From contig DASSHI010000033.1 in assembly GCA_035693025.1 (NCBI GenBank), positions 1-37,076 on the forward strand: DNA of 37,076 nt, given 5' to 3'. The position numbers and the translations under genes were made by a program. The notes under the pieces are model-generated. The model had not been told where the DNA came from and searched no databases. It worked only from the letters and a program-made list of their open reading frames with translations. The stretch comes from VRUE01 sp035693025. Its GTDB lineage: Bacteria > Actinomycetota > Thermoleophilia > Solirubrobacterales > 70-9. Positions 1-8,371 of the stretch are shown piece after piece (the first letter of the stretch is position 1; each line of letters begins with the position of its first letter).

Positions 1-13
1 AGCGAACCGCCGC

Positions 14-1642
14 TCAGGCGGGGGTCGCCTCCTTCTCGGCCTCCTCGACCCGGCTCGCCTTCGCCCGCTCCTCGGCGGAGTGGACGCGGTCGGACTCCCC
101 GGTCTCAAGCGGCTCGCCGTGCTCGTCGAAGTCAGGCCCGAAGTCGTCGACGAACTCGGCAATCGCCTTGCCCAGCTCCTCCTCGTCGGCGTCCTCGAGC
201 TTGCCGGTCTCGCTGATCCTTTCCAGCAGATCGGCCTTCTCGGCGCGCAGGCGGATCAGCAGGTCTTTGAGGAACTCGCCGACGCGCTCGACCTTGATCC
301 GGTCGAGGTAGCCGCCGGTGCCGGAGTAGATCGCGGCGACCTGGTCAGCCATCTCCAGCGGTTCGCGCTCTTTCTGTTTGAGCAGCTCGACCAGTCGCTG
401 GCCCCGGTTCAGCGATTTCTGCGTCTCGGGATCGAGCTCGGAGCCGAACTGAGCGAAGGCCTCGAGGTCGCGGTACTGGGAGAGGTCGAGGCGCAGTTTG
501 CCGGCGACCTTCTTCATCGCCTTGGTCTGCGCGTTGCCGCCCACCCGGGAGACCGAGATGCCGACGTTGATCGCCGGCCGCACGCCCGAGTTGAACAGGT
601 CGGACTCGAGGAAGATCTGGCCGTCGGTGATCGAGATCACGTTGGTCGGGATGTAGGCGGAGACGTCGGAGGCCTGGGTCTCGATGATCGGCAACGCCGT
701 CAGCGAGCCGCCGCCGAGCTCGTCGTTCAGTTTCACCGCCCGCTCCAAGAGGCGTGAGTGCAGGTAGAAGACGTCCCCCGGGTAGGCCTCGCGACCCGGC
801 GGGCGCCGCAGCAGCAGCGACATCTGCCGGTAGGCATAAGCGTGCTTGGTCAGGTCGTCGTAGACGCAGAGGGCGTGCTTGCCGTTGTAGAGGAAGTGCT
901 CGCCCATCGCGCAGCCCGCATAGGGGGCGATGAACTTGATCGGGGCGGCCTCGTCGGCGGGAGCGGCGACGATGATCGTGTTCTCCATCGCGCCGTTTTC
1001 CTCCAGCACCTCCTTCAGCTGGACGACGGTCGACATTCGCTGGCCGATCGCGACGTAGATGCAGATCATGTCCTTGTCGCGGTTGTTGATGATCGTGTCG
1101 ATCGAGATCGCCGTCTTGCCGGTCTGGCGGTCGCCGATGATCAGCTCTCGCTGCCCGCGGCCGATCGGGATCATCCCGTCGATCGACATCAGCCCGGTCT
1201 GCACCGGCTCGGTCACCGGCTGGCGCTCGACCACGCCTGGCGCTTTGAACTCGGCCGGGCGGGTCTGCGTGGTGGCGACCTCGCCCTTGTCGTCTAGCGG
1301 GCGGCCGAGCGGGTCGACCAGGCGGCCGAGCAGCTCCTCGCCCACCGGGATCCGCAGCAGGTGGCCGGTGCGCTTGACCGTGTCGCCCTCGAGGATCTTG
1401 TCCCACTCGCCGAAGAGGACGGCGCCGACGTTGTCCTCCTCGAGGTTGAGGGCGAGGCCGGTGACCCCGTGCGGCAGCTCGAGCATCTCGAGCGCCATGC
1501 AGTTGTCGAGGCCGTGGATGCGGGCGATTCCGTCGGCGACCGACAGAACGGTGCCGACCTCCGAGAGGTCGGCGCTGCCGGTGTCCAGTCCCTCGATCCG
1601 CTCACGCAGAATCGATGCGATCTCGTCGGGCTTGATCTCCAT
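14..1642 (-). CDS. atpA: ATP synthase F1 subunit alpha
   Basis: Alpha subunit of the F1 headpiece of H+-translocating ATP synthase; it forms the alpha3beta3 hexamer and carries the non-catalytic nucleotide sites. The 542-residue product has the beta-barrel N-domain (about 25-95), the P-loop GDRQTGKT at 170-177 and the SVSRVGG segment holding the arginine finger. The C-terminus ends in an acidic/basic tail after about residue 500, as in other actinobacterial alpha subunits, which are longer than the E. coli protein. The start is ATG at 1642, 19 nt after the atpH stop, in line with operon translation. atpG, atpD and atpC are expected beyond the left edge. Identification is secure. Confidence 0.98.
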   Translation of the reverse strand: MEIKPDEIASILRERIEGLDTGSADLSEVGTVLSVADGIARIHGLDNCMALEMLELPHGVTGLALNLEEDNVGAVLFGEWDKILEGDTVKRTGHLLRIPVGEELLGRLVDPLGRPLDDKGEVATTQTRPAEFKAPGVVERQPVTEPVQTGLMSIDGMIPIGRGQRELIIGDRQTGKTAISIDTIINNRDKDMICIYVAIGQRMSTVVQLKEVLEENGAMENTIIVAAPADEAAPIKFIAPYAGCAMGEHFLYNGKHALCVYDDLTKHAYAYRQMSLLLRRPPGREAYPGDVFYLHSRLLERAVKLNDELGGGSLTALPIIETQASDVSAYIPTNVISITDGQIFLESDLFNSGVRPAINVGISVSRVGGNAQTKAMKKVAGKLRLDLSQYRDLEAFAQFGSELDPETQKSLNRGQRLVELLKQKEREPLEMADQVAAIYSGTGGYLDRIKVERVGEFLKDLLIRLRAEKADLLERISETGKLEDADEEELGKAIAEFVDDFGPDFDEHGEPLETGESDRVHSAEERAKASRVEEAEKEATPA

Positions 1643-1661
1643 TGGGCTGCTCTATGCCTCC

Positions 1662-2195
1662 TTACGCCGCCTGGGCGACGCTCTTTCGAAGTTTCTCCAA
1701 GCGACTGCGGATGCTCGCGTCGAGCACCATGTTGTCTACCTGCAGGACGATGCCGCCGAGGATCTCCTCGTCGACGCGGCTGGCCAGATCGACCTTCTGA
1801 CCGGTCTGGTGCTCGATCTCGCTGCCGATCTTCTCGACTACCGCCGGGTCGAGCTCGGCGGCGCTGGTGACGGTGACGTCGATGCGCCGCTTCTCCTTCT
1901 TCCACAGCTCCTCGAACTCGCGGCGGATGCGGAAGACCTCGGGCATGCGGTGCTTCTCGATCAGCAGCTCGAGGAAGTTGACCAGCTCCGGCTCGGCACC
2001 GCTGACCGCCCGCCGCAGGCCGTCGGACTTCTCCGCCGAGGTGAAGTGCGGGCTGAAGAGGAAGACCTGCAGGTCGCGGCTCGCCGCGACGGCGTCGGCG
2101 AACTGCGTCAGGCCCTCGCCGACCTGGTCGAGCTTGTCCTTGTCCTTGGCCACGTCGAAGAGGGCCTCGGCGTATACGCGAGCCGGATCCTGCAT
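1662..2195 (-). CDS. atpH: ATP synthase F1 subunit delta
   Basis: Delta subunit (OSCP-like), which ties the top of F1 to the peripheral stalk. The 177-residue length is normal. The N-terminal helical bundle starts with a DPARVYAEALFDVA segment typical of the family, and the C-terminal part contains the EEILGGIVLQVDNMVLDASIRSRL region that is the most conserved stretch of OSCP/delta. It lies between atpF (4-nt gap) and atpA in the standard operon order. Some actinobacteria have a fused b-delta protein; here delta is separate. Confidence 0.96.
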   Translation of the reverse strand: MQDPARVYAEALFDVAKDKDKLDQVGEGLTQFADAVAASRDLQVFLFSPHFTSAEKSDGLRRAVSGAEPELVNFLELLIEKHRMPEVFRIRREFEELWKKEKRRIDVTVTSAAELDPAVVEKIGSEIEHQTGQKVDLASRVDEEILGGIVLQVDNMVLDASIRSRLEKLRKSVAQAA

Positions 2196-2199
2196 CGGG

Positions 2200-2781
2200 C
2201 TAGTTCTCCGCCCCCGAGAGGCTGGTGAAGTCGACCTCGCTCAGCGCCTCCTCGACCAGGCGGCGCTGGTCCTCGGCGGTGAGCGTCTTGCGGGTGACCT
2301 TCTCGGTCGCCAGCACGGTCAGGTCGGCGACCTCCTTGCGGATCTGCTCCAGCGAGCGCCGCGTCTCCGCCTCGATGTCGCGCTTCGCCGCGGAGACCAG
2401 CTCCTCGCGCTTCTCCTTGCCCGCGGTGGTCGCCTCCGCCTCGGCGGTCTCGGCCGCCTTGCGCGCCCGGGCCATGATCTCGTCGGCCTGCTCGCGTGCC
2501 TCGGCCAGGCGGCCGCGGTACTCCTCGAGCAGCTCGTCGGACTCCTTGCGCTGCCGTTCGGCCGCCTCGATCGACTCGCTGATCGCTTTCGCGCGCTTGT
2601 CGAGCGCTTCCTGGATTTTCGGGAAGGCGAGCTTGCTCAACACCCACATGGTGAAGAGGAAGAGCACCAGCGTCCAGATCATCAGGCCGAGGCCCGGCGA
2701 TACGAGGAAGCTGCCGCCTTCTTCGGAGCCCGACTCCGCGGCGAGGGGGACGAGCCCCGCTATGTGGCCGATCAGATCCAC
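2200..2781 (-). CDS. atpF: ATP synthase Fo subunit b
   Basis: Peripheral-stalk b subunit. The 193-residue protein has one N-terminal membrane helix (about residues 30-52, around GLGLMIWTLVLFLFTMWVL). A long, highly charged Ala/Glu/Arg-rich coiled coil follows to about residue 175 and would dimerise and contact delta. Translation appears to start at a GTG at 2781, ten bases after the atpE stop. Its place between atpE and atpH is canonical. The short segment before the helix (GLVPLAAESGSEEGG) is extracytoplasmic by topology and not unusual for actinobacteria. Confidence 0.96.
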   Translation of the reverse strand: MDLIGHIAGLVPLAAESGSEEGGSFLVSPGLGLMIWTLVLFLFTMWVLSKLAFPKIQEALDKRAKAISESIEAAERQRKESDELLEEYRGRLAEAREQADEIMARARKAAETAEAEATTAGKEKREELVSAAKRDIEAETRRSLEQIRKEVADLTVLATEKVTRKTLTAEDQRRLVEEALSEVDFTSLSGAEN

Positions 2782-2791
2782 GTCGGCCGGC

Positions 2792-3058
2792 CTAGAGGAA
2801 GAAGGCGATGAGGCCGAAGATGAAGGTGTAGAAGGCGACCGCCTCGGTCAGCGCGAAGCCGAGCCAGCGGATGCTCTGCAGCTCGTCTTTCATCTCGGGC
2901 TGGCGGGCGACGGACTCGATCTCCTTGCCGAAGATGAAGCCGATGCCGATGCCGGCGCCGATCGAGCCGAGGCCCGCACCCACACCGAGGGCGATTGCCT
3001 TGCCGGCCGATTCGATCCCTTCGTCGGAGATCGCGGCGACTACGGGGGACAGGTCCAT
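2792..3058 (-). CDS. atpE: ATP synthase Fo subunit c
   Basis: Proteolipid forming the rotating c-ring in the membrane. The 88 residues fold as two membrane helices joined by the polar loop ARQPE (51-55). The first helix is glycine-rich (GVGAGLGSIGAGIGIGF) and the second carries the ion-binding carboxylate Glu72 in ALTEAVAFY. No Na+-type ligand pattern is obvious around Glu72, so proton coupling is the likely mode (inference). It lies between atpB and atpF. Confidence 0.97.
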   Translation of the reverse strand: MDLSPVVAAISDEGIESAGKAIALGVGAGLGSIGAGIGIGFIFGKEIESVARQPEMKDELQSIRWLGFALTEAVAFYTFIFGLIAFFL

Positions 3059-3098
3059 TTGTGAACAACGCTCCTTTTCTAGGTGACCGATTAGGTCG

Positions 3099-4007
3099 TT
3101 AGTGGCTCGCGGCGGTCGCTCCGCCGATGTAGATCGCAGTGAGGATCGAGAAGATAAAGGCCTGGAGCGTGGCGATCAGGCCAAGCTCCAATACGAAGAA
3201 GAAGAAGGCGAGCGGAAAGGTGAGCGCGCCGAGCGCGGCGATCCCGAGCAGCACCGCCAGGCCACCGCCCATGAAGAGCAGCAGCAGGTGGCCGGCGAGC
3301 ATGTTGGCGAAGAGCCGCACCGACAGCGAGATCAGCCGGGCGAAGTGGGAGATCGCCTCGATCGCGAAGATGAAGGCCTTGCCGACCGGGTTCATGTCCT
3401 CCAGGCCGGGCGGCAGCCAGCTCGCGAAGTAGGGGATGAAGCCCTTGGCGCGGATCCCTTCGACGTGGTAGGAGATCCAGACGACCAGGGTCAGGACCAG
3501 TGGGATCGAGAGGTTGGCGGTTGCCGCGTAGAGGGCGAAGGCGGGGAGCTGGAAGCCGAAGATGTCGACCGTGTGCTCGGTATTGATCGGCAGGGGCAGG
3601 AAGCCGATCATGTTCGAGAACCAGATGAAGAAGAAGAGCGCGCCGAGGAAGGGGAACCAGCGCACCGCGGTGGCATGGTCGAGGTTGCCGCCCGTGATGT
3701 TGTTCCTGGTCAGGTCGTAGCCGACCTCGACCGCGGTCTGCACCCGGTTGGGCTTCTCCGTCATGCGGCGCGAGATCCAGGTCATGACGAAGATCGTCAG
3801 CGCGCTCGCCAGGACCAGGTAGAGGACCGCCTTGTTGATGCTGAGGTCGAGGCTGCCTAGGTGGATCGAGAGCCAGGGTTCGAGCTTGAACTCGTTCTGC
3901 GGCTCGAAGGCTTCGTTCTTGCCGGCGTTGCCGAAGATCAGCAGCATCAGGATCGCCACCGCGAGGTAGCCGCCGAGGCCGATGAAGACCTTGGCCTTGG
4001 TGCTCAC
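3099..4007 (-). CDS. atpB: ATP synthase Fo subunit a
   Basis: Stator a subunit, which forms the two proton half-channels against the c-ring. The 302-residue protein has several hydrophobic helices. The family signature SLSVRLFANMLAGH contains the essential arginine that faces the c-ring carboxylate. A soluble N-terminal segment rich in Glu/Asn precedes the second helix. The start codon overlaps the stop of the upstream small gene by 4 nt (ATGA at 4004-4007), which implies translational coupling. Identification is secure. Confidence 0.97.
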   Translation of the reverse strand: MSTKAKVFIGLGGYLAVAILMLLIFGNAGKNEAFEPQNEFKLEPWLSIHLGSLDLSINKAVLYLVLASALTIFVMTWISRRMTEKPNRVQTAVEVGYDLTRNNITGGNLDHATAVRWFPFLGALFFFIWFSNMIGFLPLPINTEHTVDIFGFQLPAFALYAATANLSIPLVLTLVVWISYHVEGIRAKGFIPYFASWLPPGLEDMNPVGKAFIFAIEAISHFARLISLSVRLFANMLAGHLLLLFMGGGLAVLLGIAALGALTFPLAFFFFVLELGLIATLQAFIFSILTAIYIGGATAASH

Positions 4008-4378
4008 GAGACGGGCTCCCCTTCAGGCGCGAAGATGTGGGCGATCCCCTGGGCGGCGAAGGAGATCGTGAAGAGCACGAGCAGCAGGACCGCGGCGGCG
4101 AGACCGGCTTCGCGCTCGACGAGGCCGCCGAGCAGAACCGCCGTGACCATCAGCCAGACGCGGCCGAGGGTGGTGCCGGCGACGATCCCCATCGCGCGCT
4201 GACGGTTGCCGGCGGCGAGCTCGGCGGCGACACGACGCCCGGCCAGGACCTGAACGCCCCGCTGGGCGAGCCAGGCGGCTGCCGCGACGGCGTAGCCGAG
4301 CAGGGGCAACCCCCCGAGAGCGAACACGGCGAGGGCGGCGGCTAGCACCAGGAGATCGACATGCTTGGGAGGAGACAT
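4004..4378 (-). CDS. AtpI-like small membrane protein of the ATP synthase operon
   Basis: A 124-residue, very hydrophobic protein with about four predicted membrane helices (near 8-24, 24-42, 72-90 and 92-112) and a short basic loop around residues 46-62. It is the first gene of the atp operon and overlaps atpB by 4 nt. This is the position of atpI, whose product helps assemble the c-ring or acts in ion import in other bacteria. I do not recognise clear AtpI sequence motifs, so the name rests on position, size and topology. No Shine-Dalgarno sequence precedes the ATG at 4378; instead there is a tandem repeat of GTCAGGAAA (plus-strand reading). Confidence 0.65.
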   Translation of the reverse strand: MSPPKHVDLLVLAAALAVFALGGLPLLGYAVAAAAWLAQRGVQVLAGRRVAAELAAGNRQRAMGIVAGTTLGRVWLMVTAVLLGGLVEREAGLAAAVLLLVLFTISFAAQGIAHIFAPEGEPVS

Positions 4379-4506
4379 AACGTCAGGAAAGTCAGGAAAG
4401 CCGCCCGACTCGGGAGAGCGGGCGGACGAGCGACTATAGCCGAAAAGGCCGACGATCCGCTTTGTAGAGCCAGTTCGTGCCCCTTGTCACAACCTCGCAC
4501 AAAGTC
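4379..4506 (-). promoter_or_regulatory. Leader and probable promoter region of the atp operon
   Basis: This 128-nt gap separates the TagO/WecA-type gene from the atp operon on the same strand. On the minus strand a TATAGT hexamer (about 4433-4439) is the best -10 candidate; no convincing -35 is seen. Downstream of it the leader can form a hairpin with 7-bp GC arms (CCGCCCG/CGGGCGG, 4401-4425), followed by a perfect tandem 9-mer repeat at 4382-4399 that abuts the first start codon. The assignment is by inspection only. Confidence 0.4.
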
Positions 4507-5763
4507 CTAGCGGTCCGGCTCGACCGCCTCGAACTCGCCGGTCTCGGGGTCTACGGCGGGGAAGCTGCCGGTCTCGAGCTCGCGGGCGACGGCGAGGTCG
4601 ACCTGCTCGGGGCCGGGCACGGGGCGACCCGAGTCGCGGCGGACGGTGACGAGCTGGCGCAGCCGCAGGCGACGCAGGCTGAGGATCTCCAGCACCTCGA
4701 CCAGGTAGACGCTGGCGGCGAGGGCGAGTAGGCCGAAGGCCGCCATGACCGCCGTCCAGAAGGCGTTGAAATGACCGTGGTCGTCGCTGTAGGGGACGAA
4801 GCGCAGGGCGAGGGCGACGGCGGCCATGACGAAGGTCCAGCCGTAGAGGTAGGCCAGGGTGCGGCGCTGCGAGAAGCCGATGTCGGCCATGCGGTGATGG
4901 AAGTGCCAGCGGTCGGCGCGGTAGATCGGCCGCCGGTATTTGAGCCGCTTGGCGACGACGAAGCCGGTGTCGAGGATCGGCACCGTGAGGATGATCAGCG
5001 GCAGGAAGAGGGCGATGACGGCGTTCGTCTTCAGCGCTCCCTGGACGGCGACCACCCCGAGCAGGAAGCCGAGCAGGTTGGAGCCGGTGTCCCCCATGAA
5101 GGTCTTCGCCGGCGGGAAGCCGTCGCGCAGGAAGCCGAGCGAGGCGCCGGCGGTGAGCGCGGCGAGGATGCCCGCCGAGTTGCGCTCGAGCGAGAGCGCG
5201 ATGACCGCGAGGGCGACGCCCGAGATCAGGCAGACCCCGGCGGCCAGGCCGTCGACGCCGTCGATCAGGTTGATCACGTTGATCACGGCGACGATCCCGA
5301 TCACGGTGCCGACGTCGCCGAGCGAGATCGTGCCGCTGCCCGGCAGGCCGAGCAGGTCGATCGAACCGGGGTTGACCTGGCCGAGAAAGGGGAAGGTGAA
5401 GCTTTCGACCGTGACCCCGGCGGCGACGGGGATGATCACGGCGACGGTCTGCCCCGCCAGCTTCGTCGCCGCGTCGAGGTCGTAGACGTCGTCGAGCACC
5501 CCGACCGCGGTGATCGCCACCGCGCCGACGAGGATCGAGCGGGTCTCGGCGTCCCAGGGCAGCCAGATCAGCCCCGCGATCAGCGTCCCGGCGAGGATCG
5601 CGACGCCGCCGAGTTTGGGCGTCGGCGCTTCGTGCAGCGAGCGCGGGCCGGGGGTGTCGATCGCGCCGACGCGGGCGGCGAGCTGCATCGTCGGCCGCAC
5701 CAGGAGCACGGTGATCACCGCCGCGAGGAGGAAGGCGAGGAGCGCTTCGAGAGAAGCCGACAT
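4507..5763 (-). CDS. Polyprenyl-phosphate N-acetylhexosamine-1-phosphate transferase (TagO/WecA/MraY family)
   Basis: Integral membrane enzyme transferring a sugar-1-phosphate from a UDP-sugar to undecaprenyl phosphate, the first step of wall-polymer or polysaccharide assembly. The 418 residues include about ten membrane helices and the family motifs: DD at 91-92 (LDDVYDLDAATK), NLIDGVDG at 165-172, GDTGS at 224-228 and the HFHH cluster at 287-290. The histidine-rich motif and the lack of MraY-specific peptide-binding features favour WecA/TagO over MraY. A polar C-terminal tail of about 50 residues is an addition. It starts 9 nt after asnB. A wecA-type gene next to atp is a known actinobacterial arrangement. 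Confidence 0.92.
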   Translation of the reverse strand: MSASLEALLAFLLAAVITVLLVRPTMQLAARVGAIDTPGPRSLHEAPTPKLGGVAILAGTLIAGLIWLPWDAETRSILVGAVAITAVGVLDDVYDLDAATKLAGQTVAVIIPVAAGVTVESFTFPFLGQVNPGSIDLLGLPGSGTISLGDVGTVIGIVAVINVINLIDGVDGLAAGVCLISGVALAVIALSLERNSAGILAALTAGASLGFLRDGFPPAKTFMGDTGSNLLGFLLGVVAVQGALKTNAVIALFLPLIILTVPILDTGFVVAKRLKYRRPIYRADRWHFHHRMADIGFSQRRTLAYLYGWTFVMAAVALALRFVPYSDDHGHFNAFWTAVMAAFGLLALAASVYLVEVLEILSLRRLRLRQLVTVRRDSGRPVPGPEQVDLAVARELETGSFPAVDPETGEFEAVEPDR

Positions 5764-5772
5764 CGTCTCAGG

Positions 5773-7626
5773 CTAGTTCGCGTACCTGTCGAACCAGAGC
5801 GTGAAGGCGATCAGCCCCCAGAGCTGGCGGCTGAGATCCTCGCGCCCGCTGCAATGGTCGTCGAGCAGAGCGGCGACCGTGGCGGGGTCCAGCCAACCAT
5901 GGCGGGCGAGCGTCTCGGCATTGAGCGTTTCGCGCGCGAAGCCCTGCAGCGGGCCCCGCAGCCATGCGGCGACCGGGATCGAGAAGCCCTGCTTGGGCCC
6001 GCGCAGGATCTGCTTCGGCAGCAGCGGCGCCAGCGCCTGGCGCAGCAGCCGCTTCTTCGCCGTGCCGCGCACCTTCAGCGGCGTCGCCAGGCCGAGCGCC
6101 GTCGCCGCCACCTCGTTGTCGAGGAAGGGGACGCGCAGCTCCAGCGAGTGGGCCATGCTCGAGCGGTCGGTCTTGACCAGCAGGTCGTCGACCAGGTAGA
6201 TGCCGAGGTCGACGTCCTGCAGGCGCGCCAGCGGCTCGGCGGCGGCGGTCTCGGCATAGCGCTCGCGGTAGAGGTCGAGCGGGTCCCACCCCGGGGAGCG
6301 AGCGCCCATCAGCTCCCTCTGGGCCTGGGGCGAGAAGATCTCCTTCCAGGCGTGGTGGCGCTCCAGCGGCGGCAGCGCGGCGCCACGCGCGAAGCGCTTG
6401 GCTTTGTAGTCGAAGCTGACCTTGCCTGCGGAGCTCGGCAGTCGCTCGACCAGCGGCGCGGCGAGCGCGGCGAGGCGGCCGATGCGCGGCGCCAGCAGGT
6501 CGGCGACGTAGGTGTAGTAGCCGCCGAAGAGCTCGTCCCCCCCCTCGCCCGAGAGGGCGACCTTGACCTCGCCCGCGGCCAGCTCCGAGACCAGGTAGGT
6601 GGGCAGCGCCGAGGAATCTCCGAACGGCTCGTCGAAGGCCTCGACCAGCTTCGGGAAGAGCTCGACGGCATCGGGGCGCAGGACGATCTCGTGGTGGTCG
6701 GTGCCGTAGCGCGCGGCGACCAGGCGCGCCCGCTCGAGCTCGTCGAAGCTCGCCTCCTCGAAGCCGACCGAGAAGGTCTTGACCGGCTCGGCCTGCTCGC
6801 CGGCGGCGAGGGCGACGATGCCGGCCGAATCGACCCCGCCCGAGAGCAGCACCCCGACCGGCACGTCGGCGAGCAGATGGGCACGGACCGAGTCGCGCAG
6901 GGTCTCGCGCAGCTCGCCGGCCAGCTCGGCCGCCGGGCCGCGCCTGACCTCGCCTGCGGGGACCGGCGCCGGGCGCGCGTAGCGGCGTTGGCTCAGCTCG
7001 CCGTCGCGCCAGACCGCCAGCGTGCCGGCGGGCAGCTTGCGCGCCTCGGCGAAGATCGTCAGCGGCACCGGGATCGAGTTGAAGGCGAGGTAGGCGGCGA
7101 CCGCGCGGGGGTCGATCTCCCGCGAGAAGCCGGGCTGCTCGATCAGCGCCTTGAGCTCGGAGGCGAAGGAGAGCGTGCCGTCGCGCAACCGGTAGTAGAG
7201 CGGCTTGATCCCGAAGCGGTCGCGGGCGAGGAGCAGCCGCCGCTCGCGGCCGTCCCAGATCGCGATCGCGAACATCCCCCGCAGGCGCTCGGCGAAGCCC
7301 TCGCCGTGCTCCTCGTAGAGGTGGACGAGGACCTCGGTGTCCGAGGCGGTGCGGAAGCGGTGGCCGCGGGCTTCGAGCTCGCGGCGCAGCTCGCGGTGGT
7401 TGTAGATCTCGCCGTTCTGGACGACGGTGACGCTGCCGTCCTCGTTGGAGATCGGCTGGTCGCCGTGCTCGAGGTCGATGATCGAGAGGCGCCGCATCGC
7501 CAGCGCCACCCCGTCGGCGGCGAAGACGCCCTCGCTGTCGGGCCCGCGATGGACGAGCCGCGCGTTCATCCGCCCCACCGCCTCGACGTCCGCGGCCGGC
7601 CCGGCTACTCCACAGATCCCACACAT
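5773..7626 (-). CDS. asnB: Asparagine synthetase (glutamine-hydrolysing), AsnB type
   Basis: Converts aspartate to asparagine with ATP and glutamine; related enzymes amidate sugars or peptides. The start is placed at ATG 7626 because the catalytic Cys must follow the initiator Met (MCGICG), although the frame stays open 8 codons further upstream. The 617 residues contain the Ntn glutaminase domain (1-200, with NGEIYNH at 71-77) and the synthetase domain with the PP-loop SGGVDS at 262-267. Its neighbours are sugar-phosphate transferases, so a role in a polysaccharide locus is possible; copies of this class are common in such loci. A 23-bp-arm hairpin lies 24 nt before the start. Confidence 0.93.
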   Translation of the reverse strand: MCGICGVAGPAADVEAVGRMNARLVHRGPDSEGVFAADGVALAMRRLSIIDLEHGDQPISNEDGSVTVVQNGEIYNHRELRRELEARGHRFRTASDTEVLVHLYEEHGEGFAERLRGMFAIAIWDGRERRLLLARDRFGIKPLYYRLRDGTLSFASELKALIEQPGFSREIDPRAVAAYLAFNSIPVPLTIFAEARKLPAGTLAVWRDGELSQRRYARPAPVPAGEVRRGPAAELAGELRETLRDSVRAHLLADVPVGVLLSGGVDSAGIVALAAGEQAEPVKTFSVGFEEASFDELERARLVAARYGTDHHEIVLRPDAVELFPKLVEAFDEPFGDSSALPTYLVSELAAGEVKVALSGEGGDELFGGYYTYVADLLAPRIGRLAALAAPLVERLPSSAGKVSFDYKAKRFARGAALPPLERHHAWKEIFSPQAQRELMGARSPGWDPLDLYRERYAETAAAEPLARLQDVDLGIYLVDDLLVKTDRSSMAHSLELRVPFLDNEVAATALGLATPLKVRGTAKKRLLRQALAPLLPKQILRGPKQGFSIPVAAWLRGPLQGFARETLNAETLARHGWLDPATVAALLDDHCSGREDLSRQLWGLIAFTLWFDRYAN

Positions 7627-7650
7627 GGCCGCGCAGTCTCGCAGCCCCAC

Positions 7651-7699
7651 AGCGCCGTAGAGGTTTGAACCGCATAGCGGTTCAAACCTCTACGGCGCT
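7651..7699. repeat. Perfect long hairpin (23-bp arms, 3-nt loop)
   Basis: Arms at 7651-7673 and 7677-7699 are perfect reverse complements with loop ATA. The outermost base pair includes the first base (on the plus strand) of the sugar-transferase stop triplet. It fills the junction between two same-strand genes, ends 24 nt before the asnB start, and has no U-tract. It could be a tail-less terminator, an mRNA-stabilising 3' hairpin or a REP-like palindrome. Confidence 0.9.
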
Positions 7700-8283
7700 C
7701 AGTCGGGGGCGGCGGGGCCGTGGCCGAGGACCTTGACCACGGTGGCGAGCAGGACGCTCACGTAGAGCGGGACGGAGCGGTCGGCGATGTACTCCATGTC
7801 GTGGGCGAGCTTGTCGGCCCAGGACTCCTCGCGGGTCATCCGCGTCTGGGCGAAGCCGGTCACGCCCGGGCGGACGACGAGCCGCTGCCAGTACTGGGGG
7901 ATCTCGCGGCAGAGCTCGGTGAAGAAGGCCGGCCGGATCGGCCGCGGGCCGACCACCGCCATGTCGCCCTGCAGGACGTTCCACAGCTGCGGCACCTCGT
8001 CGAGGTGGATCTTGCGCAGAGCGCGGCCGATCCGCGTCACCTCTTCCTCGGTTCGCCGGGTCAGCTCCTCGCCCAGATACGGGCCGAGCCGATCCTCGGC
8101 GTCCGGCTTCAGCGTGCGGAACTTGTACATGCGGAAGAGCAGGCCGCCCCGCCCCACGCGGGCGCCGTGGTAGAAGAGCGGCCGACCCGAGGTGAGCACG
8201 ATCGCCAGCGCGGTCAGCACCAGCAACGGCGAGAGGACGACGAGGATCGAGGCCGAGATGAGGACGTCGAGCCCGCGCAGCAC
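7699..8283 (-). CDS. Bacterial sugar transferase (undecaprenyl-phosphate glycosyl-1-phosphate transferase, PF02397 type)
   Basis: Predicted membrane phosphoglycosyl transferase that loads the first sugar onto undecaprenyl phosphate. It has one N-terminal hydrophobic segment (about 6-30), then KFRTLKPDAEDR (54-65) and the family core HLDEVPQLWNVLQGDMAVVG / GPRP (93-115), then RPGVTGFAQ. The only conventional in-frame start is GTG at 8283, but the frame continues open and protein-like upstream for another 45 codons to a stop at about 8419-8421 without any ATG, GTG or TTG. The N-terminus is therefore uncertain: a rare start codon or an upstream frameshift is possible. The length from GTG (194 residues) is enough for the catalytic domain. 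Confidence 0.88.
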   Translation of the reverse strand: MLRGLDVLISASILVVLSPLLVLTALAIVLTSGRPLFYHGARVGRGGLLFRMYKFRTLKPDAEDRLGPYLGEELTRRTEEEVTRIGRALRKIHLDEVPQLWNVLQGDMAVVGPRPIRPAFFTELCREIPQYWQRLVVRPGVTGFAQTRMTREESWADKLAHDMEYIADRSVPLYVSVLLATVVKVLGHGPAAPD

Positions 8284-8371
8284 GGTGTCGACCGGCCGCG
8301 CCTCGCCGTCGCCGGCGAGCGCGATGAAGTGCTCCAGCTCGGCCTGGACGTCGTCGGGCAGGGCGAGAGAG

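Noticed and set aside
7627..7650. Eight extra N-terminal residues on asparagine synthetase
   Set aside because: The glutaminase needs Cys directly after the initiator Met, so translation must start at 7626.
4771..7668. A 965-codon open frame on the plus strand, and similar long plus-strand frames at 19902-21845 and 24082-25746
   Set aside because: They lie antisense to clearly recognisable genes, have low-complexity Arg/Gly/Asp/Val-rich translations without domains, and are the expected mirror frames in very GC-rich DNA.
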